The translations under genes were made by a program, and so were the position numbers. DNA of 64,000 nt, from positions 124,001 through 188,000 of the forward strand of contig JAEURJ010000008.1 of NCBI GenBank assembly GCA_016789305.1, in the 5' to 3' direction. This document shows positions 55,997 to 64,000 of this stretch, piece after piece. The first letter of the stretch is position 1; each line of letters opens with the position of its first letter. The stretch comes from Anaerolineales bacterium. GTDB taxonomy: Bacteria > Chloroflexota > Anaerolineae > Anaerolineales > Villigracilaceae. Under the pieces are notes generated by a model. The model saw only the letters and a list, made by a program, of their open reading frames with translations, did not search any database and was not told the DNA's origin.

Positions 55997-56971
55997 CTAC
56001 ATCCCGAGTAATTTCATTTCATGTTTCAAGGTTTCAGCGAGGCCATCTTTGAGCGGGCGTGGATCGTAACCAAGCTCACGTTTGGCTTTGCTGTTATTGC
56101 CGGTGTATGTGACGCCGGCGACGACACGCAGCCCTTCCCCTGTGTAGCTCTCTGGAAGGGGAATAAGCCAATCAAATAAATACATGGTCGCAGACATCAC
56201 ACGGATCATGCCGGCGGGGACGGCGATGGGCAGGCGCACGCCGGTGATCTCTTTTGCAATTTCAAGTGCATTGATAAAGGTGTGAGTAGGCCCGCAGATA
56301 TTGTAACTTTCGCCGATCTTTCCCTTTTCCATTGCAAGCCAATGCGCGTGAGCGATATCATCTATGTGAGCCCAGGAGAATGCAGTTCCTTTGGGCATGA
56401 CAGGCAGTTGCTTTTTTAAATATTGGATCAACGAAGTGCGGACACTGCTTGTGTCGCCGGGTCCGTACACAAGCCCGGGTTGTACAATGACAAGGGGCAG
56501 CCCCTCTTTGATCATTTTTACGGCAACATCGTGTGCATCTGATTTCGTTTGGTCGTACACACTGATGTGTTTGCCAGTGAAATGATAGCTTTCATCGACT
56601 TCCAAACCGTGAGTATCCGAATAGACAGCGAGTGTGCTGGTGTACACGCCTTTTTTGATGTTCAATTCCTTCATGAGCTCAAGTACGTTACGTGTGCCTT
56701 CCACATTGATGGCATACGCCTGGCTTTTGTCACGCACACCGACCTTGTACCAGCCTGCCACATGGAAGACGCCATCCACGCCGCTCATTGGTTTTCGCAT
56801 GGATTCCTTGTCGGTCACATCGCCCTGATGTAAGGTGACTCCCAGTTGGGCAAGGTCTTGAGCCTTGGCAGGGTTGCGCACCACGGCGACCACTTCATGC
56901 CCCGCTTCACGGAGTTGACGGGCGAGGCGACCGCCAATAAAACCTGTTGCACCTGTTATAAAATATTTCAT
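55997..56971 (-). CDS. NAD(P)-dependent epimerase/reductase (extended SDR)
   Basis: 324 residues. Rossmann motif GATGFIGG (7-14), catalytic Y139 and K143 (YDQTK), upstream serine in YTSTLAVY, and the substrate-loop region VQPGLVYGPGD. The pattern fits the dihydroflavonol-4-reductase-like or nucleoside-sugar epimerase branch of extended SDRs. Cytosolic. Substrate unknown. Downstream of the thioredoxin reductase fusion by 10 nt. Confidence 0.9.
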   Translation of the reverse strand: MKYFITGATGFIGGRLARQLREAGHEVVAVVRNPAKAQDLAQLGVTLHQGDVTDKESMRKPMSGVDGVFHVAGWYKVGVRDKSQAYAINVEGTRNVLELMKELNIKKGVYTSTLAVYSDTHGLEVDESYHFTGKHISVYDQTKSDAHDVAVKMIKEGLPLVIVQPGLVYGPGDTSSVRTSLIQYLKKQLPVMPKGTAFSWAHIDDIAHAHWLAMEKGKIGESYNICGPTHTFINALEIAKEITGVRLPIAVPAGMIRVMSATMYLFDWLIPLPESYTGEGLRVVAGVTYTGNNSKAKRELGYDPRPLKDGLAETLKHEMKLLGM

Positions 56972-56981
56972 GTTATTTTCC

Positions 56982-58214
56982 TTAACTTTGCTTTAGGAAC
57001 TCACGGATGGAAATAGCCGCCGCTGCGCCTTCGCCGACCGCGGATGCCACTTGCTTTGTGCTGTCATGCCTGATGTCGCCCGCTGCAAAAACACCCGGCA
57101 TGCTCGTTTCAAAGGCGAGACGTTCCTTGTGCTCATCCTTTGATTGACCATGCGAGAAATCATGACCGGTAAGAACAAAGCCATATTTATCCAATTCAAG
57201 AGTTCCCCTGGCAAATTCAGTGTTGGGTTTCTGACCGATAAACACGAACGCTGCTTCCGGGTCGATATGGTCTTTTTCGCCTGTGACCGAGTCGTGAAAG
57301 TTGATCCGTTTCAACTTTGAATTCTCGCCTTCGACCGAATCCACCGCCACGTTGAATTTAACTTTCACGCGCGAAGCGGGTTCATTGATCTTGTCGATGG
57401 CAACCTGGCTTGCGGTTAATTTGTCACCACGAACCAGCAAGGTGACTTGCTCAGCGAAGTTCGTGAGATGCAGCCCTTCTTCGCAAGCGGAATTCCCTCC
57501 GCCGATGACCACAATATTCTTTGCGCCCTTATAAAATGGACCATCGCATGTGGCGCAGAAATGAATGCCTGCGCCGATGTAATCATCTTCACCGGGGACA
57601 TCCAGCCTGCGATAGGATGCGCCAGAAGCGATCAACACCGCGCGCGCGTGGTAATGTTTTCCGTCTGATGTATGGACTTCGTTGTAGCCATGATCGGTCT
57701 CCAGTTTTTCAACATCCTGCGCCTGTAAAATTTCAACGCCAAAGCGTTTGGCTTGCTGTGTGATTCTTTCTGCGAACTCCTGTCCGCTGATGCCTTCAGG
57801 AAAACCGGGGAAGTTGTCCAGCCCGACGGTGATGCCGGCCTGTCCGCCCAAGCCGGAGCGTTCGATCAGCAGCGTTTCGGCACCTTCTCTTGCGGCGTAG
57901 ATCGAAGCGGTCAGGCCAGCCGGTCCGCCGCCGATGATGATCAAGTCGTAATATGTTTTCTTCGCTTCCGTCTTTAAGTTTAGTTTTTTCGCTAGCTCGG
58001 CATTGGATGGCTCGACCAGAAAAGATCCATCTTCAAACACAATGGTTGGGATGATCCTTTTGCTGCCATTTTTTGCAATGACAAACGCTTCCCCTTCCTT
58101 GTCCTCTTCGATATCCACCCAATTGAATGGAATGAAATTCTCGCCCAAAAATTTTTTCGAACGACGGCAGTCCGGGCACCAATAAGCGCCATATACAGTG
58201 AGTTTTGATTCCAT
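56982..58214 (-). CDS. glutaredoxin-thioredoxin reductase fusion
   Basis: 410 residues. Residues 1-80 form a glutaredoxin/NrdH-like domain with redox pair CPDC (C13, C16). Residues 87-410 form a low-molecular-weight thioredoxin reductase: FAD motif GGGPAG (95-100), active site CATC (C220, C223), NADPH motif GGGNSA and the late FAD motif GVFAAGDIRH. The fused domain is probably the direct electron acceptor, making a self-contained disulfide reductase. It could also serve the selenoprotein at 25508 (speculative). Confidence 0.94.
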   Translation of the reverse strand: MESKLTVYGAYWCPDCRRSKKFLGENFIPFNWVDIEEDKEGEAFVIAKNGSKRIIPTIVFEDGSFLVEPSNAELAKKLNLKTEAKKTYYDLIIIGGGPAGLTASIYAAREGAETLLIERSGLGGQAGITVGLDNFPGFPEGISGQEFAERITQQAKRFGVEILQAQDVEKLETDHGYNEVHTSDGKHYHARAVLIASGASYRRLDVPGEDDYIGAGIHFCATCDGPFYKGAKNIVVIGGGNSACEEGLHLTNFAEQVTLLVRGDKLTASQVAIDKINEPASRVKVKFNVAVDSVEGENSKLKRINFHDSVTGEKDHIDPEAAFVFIGQKPNTEFARGTLELDKYGFVLTGHDFSHGQSKDEHKERLAFETSMPGVFAAGDIRHDSTKQVASAVGEGAAAAISIREFLKQS

Positions 58215-58235
58215 GATTGTGCTCCCTTGATTTTT

Positions 58236-58985
58236 TTACATTCTTCTTTGTAGTATTTGATAACTCTGAAATGCCAACAGTCCAAACAAAAATGCCATAT
58301 ACGTGCTGTGCATCACGAAGAACGCGGCGAATGCCACCACAGCGCCCGTGATCACGGAAAGCCACAGGGATTTTCGCACGCCGTCCCATGGATCTGATTG
58401 AAGCAGTACATATCGTGCGACGTTCCCTCCATCCAATGGATAAACCGGCATCAAATTGACCAGTCCCCAAAAAATATTGACCCACAACAGCGTAATGAGC
58501 AGTGTGTTTACAATATCGCCTCCATTCGGGATCTGGGCGATGGGGAAGGGGATGATGCCGAATAAGGCGGTTAATGTAATGACCCCGCCCATCACGATGG
58601 TGATGAGTAAAATGAAAATAGCAAAAAGAAAACCGGCAAATGGCCCGGCAAGCGATATCAGGATCTCCTGATTGGGGGTCAGCGCGATATTGGCGGTGCC
58701 GCCGCCCCATGAGATTTGTTCCGGGATGGTCAAGCCTCCTGTGCCGTGAAGGACGATCGACGAGCGTTGGCCGTATCTTCTCATTGCGAAGGCGTGTCCC
58801 AGTTCATGAATCAGGATGGAAATAAAGATGGCGAAGACCCAAAGCAAAATGTGGATCAGGCTTGATGAAGACAAACCGAAAAGAATTGCGATCACCCAAA
58901 ACAGCGGATGAACACGCACGGGAATTCCGGCGATGCTGAAACGCAGGTCGTAACTTGTTTGAGGAGGGGATTGAAAAAGAAACAT
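58236..58985 (-). CDS. site-2 protease family (M50) zinc metalloprotease
   Basis: 249 residues, about six membrane helices. HELGH at residues 60-64 and the second zinc motif NLMPVYPLDGGNVAR are both intact, so the protease should be active on membrane-embedded segments. It lacks PDZ and CBS domains, the minimal form of the family. Substrate unknown; sits between the thioredoxin reductase and FabL-like genes. Confidence 0.92.
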   Translation of the reverse strand: MFLFQSPPQTSYDLRFSIAGIPVRVHPLFWVIAILFGLSSSSLIHILLWVFAIFISILIHELGHAFAMRRYGQRSSIVLHGTGGLTIPEQISWGGGTANIALTPNQEILISLAGPFAGFLFAIFILLITIVMGGVITLTALFGIIPFPIAQIPNGGDIVNTLLITLLWVNIFWGLVNLMPVYPLDGGNVARYVLLQSDPWDGVRKSLWLSVITGAVVAFAAFFVMHSTYMAFLFGLLAFQSYQILQRRM

Positions 58986-58997
58986 TTGATTTTCCTG

Positions 58998-59768
58998 TTA
59001 TCTTGGGATGGGCAAAGTATACCCGCCGTCCACCACAATGGTTTGACCCACGATCATGGATGCGGCGGGCGTACATAGAAATGCGACAACTTCCGCGACT
59101 TCTTCCGGGGTGATCAACCGGCCTGCCGGTACCTGCGCGATGAACTTTTGCAGGATGTTTTCCTGGTCACCCATGGAAGCGAAATGATTCAACGCCTCTG
59201 TCTCCACGACGCCTGGTGACACGGCATTGACATTGATTCCCTTTGAGATCAACTCGATTCCCAGATAGCGGGTCAGCGATTCCAAAGCAGCTTTGCTCGC
59301 GCCGACCACGACATAATCCGGTAGCACTCTGGTTGCCCCCGCGCTCGAAATGCTGACGATTTTTCCGCCTCTGCGTTTTTCCATCAAAGCTGCGGCGCGT
59401 TGTGCCGAGAAAAGCAAGGCGCGGGCATTGATGTTCATCGTCCAATCCCAGCCTTTGGGTTTTTGCTCCATCGCCGGGCGGTTATATCCCGAAGCCGCAT
59501 TGTGAACCAGGATATCCAGCCCGCCGAATTCCTTTTCCACCGTATCGAACAAACGCGTGATGTCATCCAAATCCCCGACATCCGCCTTGACCAGCAATGC
59601 GCGCCGTCCAAGTTTTTCCACTTCCCGTGCTGTTTCCTCTGCTGGCCCCCGATTGCGAAAGAAATTGATGACTACATCCGCGCCGTGTTGTGCAAAATGT
59701 AAGGCGATTGCTTTTCCAATTCCACGGCCCGAGCCGGTGATAAGTGCAATTTTGTTCTTAAAATCCAT
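58998..59768 (-). CDS. FabL-like enoyl-ACP reductase / SDR
   Basis: 256 residues, classic SDR fold with cofactor motif TGSGRGIGKA (11-20) and NAAS (90-93). The active-site tyrosine is Y152 and the lysine K159, i.e. Y-x6-K (YVVVGASK), not the Y-x3-K of FabG. That spacing, together with SGYNRPAME and SSAGATRVLPDY, fits the FabL type of NADPH-dependent enoyl-ACP reductase. Last step of fatty-acid elongation if correct. Alternative: another divergent SDR. Confidence 0.85.
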   Translation of the reverse strand: MDFKNKIALITGSGRGIGKAIALHFAQHGADVVINFFRNRGPAEETAREVEKLGRRALLVKADVGDLDDITRLFDTVEKEFGGLDILVHNAASGYNRPAMEQKPKGWDWTMNINARALLFSAQRAAALMEKRRGGKIVSISSAGATRVLPDYVVVGASKAALESLTRYLGIELISKGINVNAVSPGVVETEALNHFASMGDQENILQKFIAQVPAGRLITPEEVAEVVAFLCTPAASMIVGQTIVVDGGYTLPIPR

Positions 59769-59783
59769 CTATGTTTTCCTGTA

Positions 59784-60287
59784 TTAATCAAAATAAATAT
59801 TCAGGTCCGAACAATCAAAACGATTTCCGCAGTTGGGGCAGCTGACCTTGCAGTTCTTTTCGTACATCTCACTTCCGCATTTGTCACAGGTCCAAACCCG
59901 TTTCTCGTTCCACTGGATCGGCTTGAAGAGAACCGGATTGAATCTACTGATGTTTTCTGGACCTAATTTTTGTACCTGCTGTACAACGATTTCAGCATCT
60001 TTTCTGAATTTCCCCACTTGAATTCCGCGGCAAACATCAGGCCAATCTTTTAGACGCCGTAGGCTTCGCTCGTGCACCTTGATCGCTCCGTCGTAATTTC
60101 CACGCGTGATGTGTAAATAGGTGACCGCCACCTGCAAGATTCCCTGATACAAGTCGCGGACTTTCCCCGCTTCTTCGTTCCATGCAATTTCCAATTCCTC
60201 GTGCGAATCGAAAAACTTTCCCTCGTTAAATAATTTCATGCCTTCAATTGCTTTTGGGTGCAGCGGACCTGTGCAATCGTCTTCCAT
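59784..60287 (-). CDS. DUF309 protein with C-terminal zinc ribbon
   Basis: 167 residues. Residues 8-90 contain the DUF309 helical domain with FNEGKFFDSHEELEIAWNE and LYQGILQVAVTYLHI. The C-terminus has a zinc ribbon CDKC-x11-CPNC. Downstream of the cNMP-domain carrier by 2 nt. Function of DUF309 not known; the fused ribbon is an unusual addition. Confidence 0.9.
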   Translation of the reverse strand: MEDDCTGPLHPKAIEGMKLFNEGKFFDSHEELEIAWNEEAGKVRDLYQGILQVAVTYLHITRGNYDGAIKVHERSLRRLKDWPDVCRGIQVGKFRKDAEIVVQQVQKLGPENISRFNPVLFKPIQWNEKRVWTCDKCGSEMYEKNCKVSCPNCGNRFDCSDLNIYFD

Positions 60288-60289
60288 AA

Positions 60290-63200
60290 TTACTTTTCCA
60301 ATTGTTCGTGCAGCTCCATCACTTCACGAACTCGTGCTCGCAGGTTTCCGGTCAGCATTTGAATGGTGCCCATCGCCACTTCCACACGGTCGGACATTAA
60401 CTCGTAAAAAGATTCCTGATCGAGTCTAAAAAGCAAGGTATCTTCCACTGCTCGGATGGTGGCACTGCGCGGTTCGGTATCCAGCAACGCCAATTCGCCA
60501 AAAACTGCTCGCTCGCCGAGCGTGTTCAACACCCGTTCCCCATCCATCACCGCCACCTTTCCGTTGACAATGATGAACATGCTGCTGCCTTGTTCGCCTT
60601 TTTGCACGATGTTGCTTCCCGACGGAATTTCAACTTCTGTGAGGATCTCGCCCAATTCAGCGAGCGCATCGTCGGGCGTGGACTTGAATAAATTGACCGA
60701 TCTCAAAATCAAAACCTTCTCAACCGTCGAGTGCATATCTGTTTTTCCTTTCTCTTTCATGGCTTGCGCGCAAATTTTCAGCCAGCCCTGCGATTTTTCT
60801 GAAAGTTCTTGCAATGATATTTTTTCCTGAATGCCCAGTCGCTTGCAGGCTTCACTTCCGTTGATTTCTTCGACGAGTGGCAAAAGAATTTGCTTGGCGC
60901 CACGCGGAAGGATCGTGTCCAGTGTCTCGATGGCATATGGAATTTTGGCTTCGTTTCTTTGCGCGATCACACGTCGCGCATTCAAAATTGCTTTTCTATC
61001 ATAAACAAAGGACATCAGGTGAAACAATCTCTCGCGTACGTGTTTCAATTCGATGTGGATTGCTTGCGCCGCAAGACTCATCTCGTCTTTTGATTCGATC
61101 TCCCGCAAGGCAGAATACAACATCCGTGCATCTTCCGCCTCTTGCTTAATTTGCGCTTGAATCTCAACTTGAGCATTTTCTCCACTGAATCCACATTCTG
61201 TTAACGCAGCAAGGACGGCTTCCCGCAAATCGTTTTCTGAAGCGGAAATTTCCTCAACCAAAATGCGGATCGCATTTTCTCCACGGATGTTGCCAAATAC
61301 CTTTGCCAGTTTGATGCGTGCTATTTTTGGCGTGCCTGTGTCGCGGAAGACTCTTTCCATGAATGGAAGTGCAAATTCGCCGCCTTCTTCAAGGGCTTTC
61401 GCCGCCGCATCTCGTGTCTTTGAATCGGATAGGGCATAGGTGATATTTCGCCACAATGAAAGGCTTTTTGTTTTTCCTGCCGCCAGCAGGGCCTCCCGGC
61501 GGACACCGACTTCGTCGTCCTTTATTAACTTAAGAAGGACATCGTCAAAATCACTTGAACCAAACTTGCGCAATGCCTGTGCCGCCAAAATGCGATTCTC
61601 TTTTAATGAATGGCTGGCAAGCTTTTCCAGTTTTTCCCTTGAAAGTGAAACGCCTTGATCGCCGCCGTATTTCAACAGACCTACCAGTGCACCAAATGTA
61701 TCCGCTGAATTGTTTGAATTCAAATAAGGCGTGATCAAGTTGATATCGTCCGCAGTTAAGGAGGAAAATGCCTGCACTGCCGCGCTGCGTGTTTCGGACA
61801 CTTCCTTTTGGATCTGTTTCGGCAGTGTTTCCCGCGCTTGTGCTGGTTTGAGCCTTTCGATCCGCTCCAGTACCGAAACGCGGACCTTTGACGAAGCGTG
61901 CCCGAGCAATGGAAGCAATTCGCTTTTTAATTTTGGGTGATTGATCTCTTCCAGCAGATCCAGCGAATAGATGACCGTCCCTTCGTGTTCGCTGCGCAGA
62001 CTTTTTAGCAGAATCTGTGTGTTGATCTCTTCCACATTGATCAATTCTTCGCGTTTGAATCTGCGCTTGTTGATCGCTTCCACAAGCTGTTTGGGGTAAG
62101 AGCCTGCCAACACAATGCTTAAGACCAGCCAGCCAACTGCAAGCAGGAGGTAAACAAACGAAAGCAGGATCACGTCAAATTTTAAAATATTGGAAAGTAA
62201 CACCAACAACAGCCCGGCAATGCCGATGGCTGCTGGTTGAATGATTCCCTCACCAATTGCACGTGCCCGCGGACGCAGCGCATCCGAGATGGGTTGATAT
62301 AAAATGGACGAAGCGGACTGGTCGAGTGTGAACCCGAGTCCCTCGTTGTTAAATTTCCCTGCAATTGCAAACCAGAACAGGCCCAGGGTCCAGGAAGAGG
62401 CGAAGAGGCCAATGGATGCGAATCCACTCATCGAGGCGATCAAAGCGATGGGTGTGGTCAAGAGTCCAGCCCATAATCCATATTTACTGATAATGCGGCC
62501 AGTTAAAAAAGTGTCTGTGATAAAGCCAAGCAGACCCACCATGCTGAAGAATCCGCCGATGAAGCCTGCGCTTTCTGCCGTGTCTGGAAATTGAATGGAC
62601 GTCATGTTGTAAAAGATGACGTCCATTACAAAATAAGCCACGCGCCAAATGGCGGCAAGGCCAAAGACAAGCAGAATGTAACGATTGCGAAACAATGCGC
62701 TGACCGGCTGTTGGATCTGCGGCGTTGAATCGATCGATTGTGGTTGTGGCTTTTTCCTGCCCTTCAAAATGATGCTTTGAATTGAGATCGCAATGAAGAA
62801 ACAAACTGCAACGAGGATATATAAATTTTCAGTGCCCAGTGTATATGCCAGCCCGCCTGCAAATGGACCTGCAACAACATAGGATAGCCACGAGCCGGCG
62901 TTGAGCAAACCAAACAGACGCTTACCCTGGCGAACATCAAAGATGTCTGAAGCCAGGGTCCAAAACGCGAGCACTGCTAAATTGATGAGCGTTTGAGTCC
63001 AAATGGGGAGCAACAAAGCCAGCCATTTGGTGGGAGCGATGGCAAGCCCTATACGCAGTATCAGGGTGGTAATGGCAATGAAAAGGAGTGTCGACCATAA
63101 CCAGCGCGCCAATGTGACCCGCTCCGATATTTTTAAAAAAATTGCTGTGATGGTTGAAACCACAACAGCAATTCCGATATATGTAAGCGGGATGTAAGAG

Positions 63201-63349
63201 GCATCCCAATATTCCAGGAACAGCGGCATGGAAATGGTCTGTGCAAACAACATAGCCGCACCCAAAAAGAAATATTGGGCCAGCATGAGATAGACCGTGC
63301 GGCGTTCATCTGGGCGGATGTTGAGGACAATATCGAGTCTATTCAGCAT
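60290..63349 (-). CDS. MFS/nucleotide-carrier-like protein with HEAT repeats and cNMP-binding domain
   Basis: 1019 residues from the ATG at 63349; ATGs at 63376 and 63409 are alternatives. N-terminal twelve-helix transporter part (about 1-430) similar in layout to ATP:ADP antiporter/MFS proteins, then a helical HEAT-repeat solenoid (about 440-850), and a C-terminal cNMP-binding domain with intact phosphate-binding cassette FGELALLDTEPRSATI (contrast with the ATPase at 11202). It looks like a transporter or scramblase-like membrane protein gated by a cyclic nucleotide. Transported species unknown. Confidence 0.82.
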   Translation of the reverse strand: MLNRLDIVLNIRPDERRTVYLMLAQYFFLGAAMLFAQTISMPLFLEYWDASYIPLTYIGIAVVVSTITAIFLKISERVTLARWLWSTLLFIAITTLILRIGLAIAPTKWLALLLPIWTQTLINLAVLAFWTLASDIFDVRQGKRLFGLLNAGSWLSYVVAGPFAGGLAYTLGTENLYILVAVCFFIAISIQSIILKGRKKPQPQSIDSTPQIQQPVSALFRNRYILLVFGLAAIWRVAYFVMDVIFYNMTSIQFPDTAESAGFIGGFFSMVGLLGFITDTFLTGRIISKYGLWAGLLTTPIALIASMSGFASIGLFASSWTLGLFWFAIAGKFNNEGLGFTLDQSASSILYQPISDALRPRARAIGEGIIQPAAIGIAGLLLVLLSNILKFDVILLSFVYLLLAVGWLVLSIVLAGSYPKQLVEAINKRRFKREELINVEEINTQILLKSLRSEHEGTVIYSLDLLEEINHPKLKSELLPLLGHASSKVRVSVLERIERLKPAQARETLPKQIQKEVSETRSAAVQAFSSLTADDINLITPYLNSNNSADTFGALVGLLKYGGDQGVSLSREKLEKLASHSLKENRILAAQALRKFGSSDFDDVLLKLIKDDEVGVRREALLAAGKTKSLSLWRNITYALSDSKTRDAAAKALEEGGEFALPFMERVFRDTGTPKIARIKLAKVFGNIRGENAIRILVEEISASENDLREAVLAALTECGFSGENAQVEIQAQIKQEAEDARMLYSALREIESKDEMSLAAQAIHIELKHVRERLFHLMSFVYDRKAILNARRVIAQRNEAKIPYAIETLDTILPRGAKQILLPLVEEINGSEACKRLGIQEKISLQELSEKSQGWLKICAQAMKEKGKTDMHSTVEKVLILRSVNLFKSTPDDALAELGEILTEVEIPSGSNIVQKGEQGSSMFIIVNGKVAVMDGERVLNTLGERAVFGELALLDTEPRSATIRAVEDTLLFRLDQESFYELMSDRVEVAMGTIQMLTGNLRARVREVMELHEQLEK

Positions 63350-63410
63350 ATTCGGAGGATTTCGGTAGTATATCATGTGGGTTTGTACAGGATGGTAAAA
63401 TTCATCCACG

Positions 63411-64000
63411 ATGCAAAAGATACTTCAGGAAAAGCGCACGGTGTTGGGTCTTGCTGTATTTGCATTAATTTCGCTGGTGTTATTGACCAATGCGCTTGGC
63501 AATATTGATTTTCAACCGTCCCAACCCATTGGTGGCGGATCTGAAGGACAGAGTGTTGGTCAGCCCTCAGACCCGGCTCGGTTGTTGGAAATTGCGGTCG
63601 AGGTCCCACTCTGGAAACAGGTAGCATTGGCGGTGGCTGTATTTCTTTTTTTGCTGTTGGCTACATCCTTGCTGGGTCCCGAGCTTAGAAAAAAACTTCT
63701 GCTGATCTTTTTGCGTGTGGCAATTTTCATGCTGCTTCTGGTCTATATCATCAAGAAAAGGCCTGAATTATTCGCCCAACTCTTCGGCGGAATTGCTGGG
63801 ATGAACCAGAATTCTTCGATAGCCCCACAGGCGGATGCGGTCCCGGAGCCTGTTTTTGTGCCTCCCCAGGAGGTTAGTTGGCTATCCTATGCGGTTGCGC
63901 TTGGTGTGATCTTGCTGGTGATATTTTCGATCTGGTGGGGAAACAGAATTTGGAATCGCATTCGAGAATTGAGCGCCCCACATGAGCCGTTAAAAGGTAT
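63411..64000 (+). CDS. multi-pass membrane protein, 3' end outside the window
   Basis: The frame is open from ATG 63411 to the end of the window (196 codons seen). Three membrane helices are visible (about residues 14-27, 68-108 as a helical pair, and 157-175), with a glycine/glutamine-rich extracellular loop after the first. A TAAAAT box lies 9 nt before the ATG. Divergent from the carrier gene. The layout recalls the membrane half of DUF4129-type proteins, but the deciding C-terminus is missing. Confidence 0.75.
   Translation, partial: MQKILQEKRTVLGLAVFALISLVLLTNALGNIDFQPSQPIGGGSEGQSVGQPSDPARLLEIAVEVPLWKQVALAVAVFLFLLLATSLLGPELRKKLLLIFLRVAIFMLLLVYIIKKRPELFAQLFGGIAGMNQNSSIAPQADAVPEPVFVPPQEVSWLSYAVALGVILLVIFSIWWGNRIWNRIRELSAPHEPLKG

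Overview
The window looks like part of a chromosome of an uncultured bacterium of the Chloroflexota, most likely Anaerolineae. This is an inference from gene style: many monoderm-type lipoproteins, GAF/PAS sensor kinases, DUF3048 and CapA lipoproteins, a PDWL-motif TPR protein and orphan proton-translocating subunits. There is no rRNA marker. The left 5.4 kb is AT-rich and unlike the rest, which is housekeeping-style DNA of moderate GC.

Region 1 (1-5379) is the distal part of an integron cassette array. Small, mostly unrecognisable ORFs, all on the + strand, alternate with six attC-like recombination sites. Each complete cassette begins with a TTRRRY-type sequence whose complement recurs in the R'' box at its own 3' end, as expected for excisable cassettes. 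No integrase gene is visible; by the polarity of the sites it should lie to the left of the window. The array stops against tgt.

Region 2 (5413-10334) has tgt, uppP, an M20 peptidase with an odd in-frame insertion, a binding-protein-like lipoprotein, and a two-gene membrane protein/regulator operon with a strong promoter and a perfect 13+13 bp operator. Region 3 (10450-20313) is a long operon: two ABC ATPases (one with an appended cyclic-nucleotide-binding domain), two GAF histidine kinases, a response regulator, a large FtsX/MacB-type permease and a lipoprotein HlyD-like adaptor, i.e. a MacAB-like system with its own signalling proteins.

Region 4 (20314-27026) starts with three tandem GEMM-I (c-di-GMP-I class) riboswitch aptamers, then ruvB, a DUF2905 gene, queA, a family 5 uracil-DNA glycosylase, two alpha/beta hydrolases, a peroxiredoxin-like gene with an in-frame UGA exactly at the peroxidatic cysteine position (candidate selenoprotein with a SECIS-like hairpin), and a peptidase-S51-like/CysRS-C-terminal fusion. 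selB, the selenocysteine elongation factor, lies in the same window (42022-43923), which supports decoding of that UGA.

Region 5 (27109-38847) has pyrimidine-nucleoside phosphorylase, a giant TPR/PDWL-repeat protein, ndk, rsfS, thpR, a response regulator, DUF1684, a sigma/anti-sigma pair, tRNA-Val(CAC), a LysM-M23 peptidase, an MFS transporter and a SRAP protein. Region 6 (38849-64000) has a large PAS/GAF histidine kinase, selB, a coiled-coil protein, three NuoN/HyfE/NuoL-like membrane subunits, a DUF3048 lipoprotein, a zinc-ribbon protein, an NSAR/MenC enzyme, two CapA-like lipoproteins, an intact and a degenerate site-2 protease, an epimerase, a glutaredoxin-thioredoxin reductase fusion, a FabL-like reductase, DUF309, a carrier-HEAT-cNMP protein and the start of a membrane protein.

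Several genes have a -10 hexamer only 6-9 nt before the start codon, so leaderless transcription appears common in this genome.
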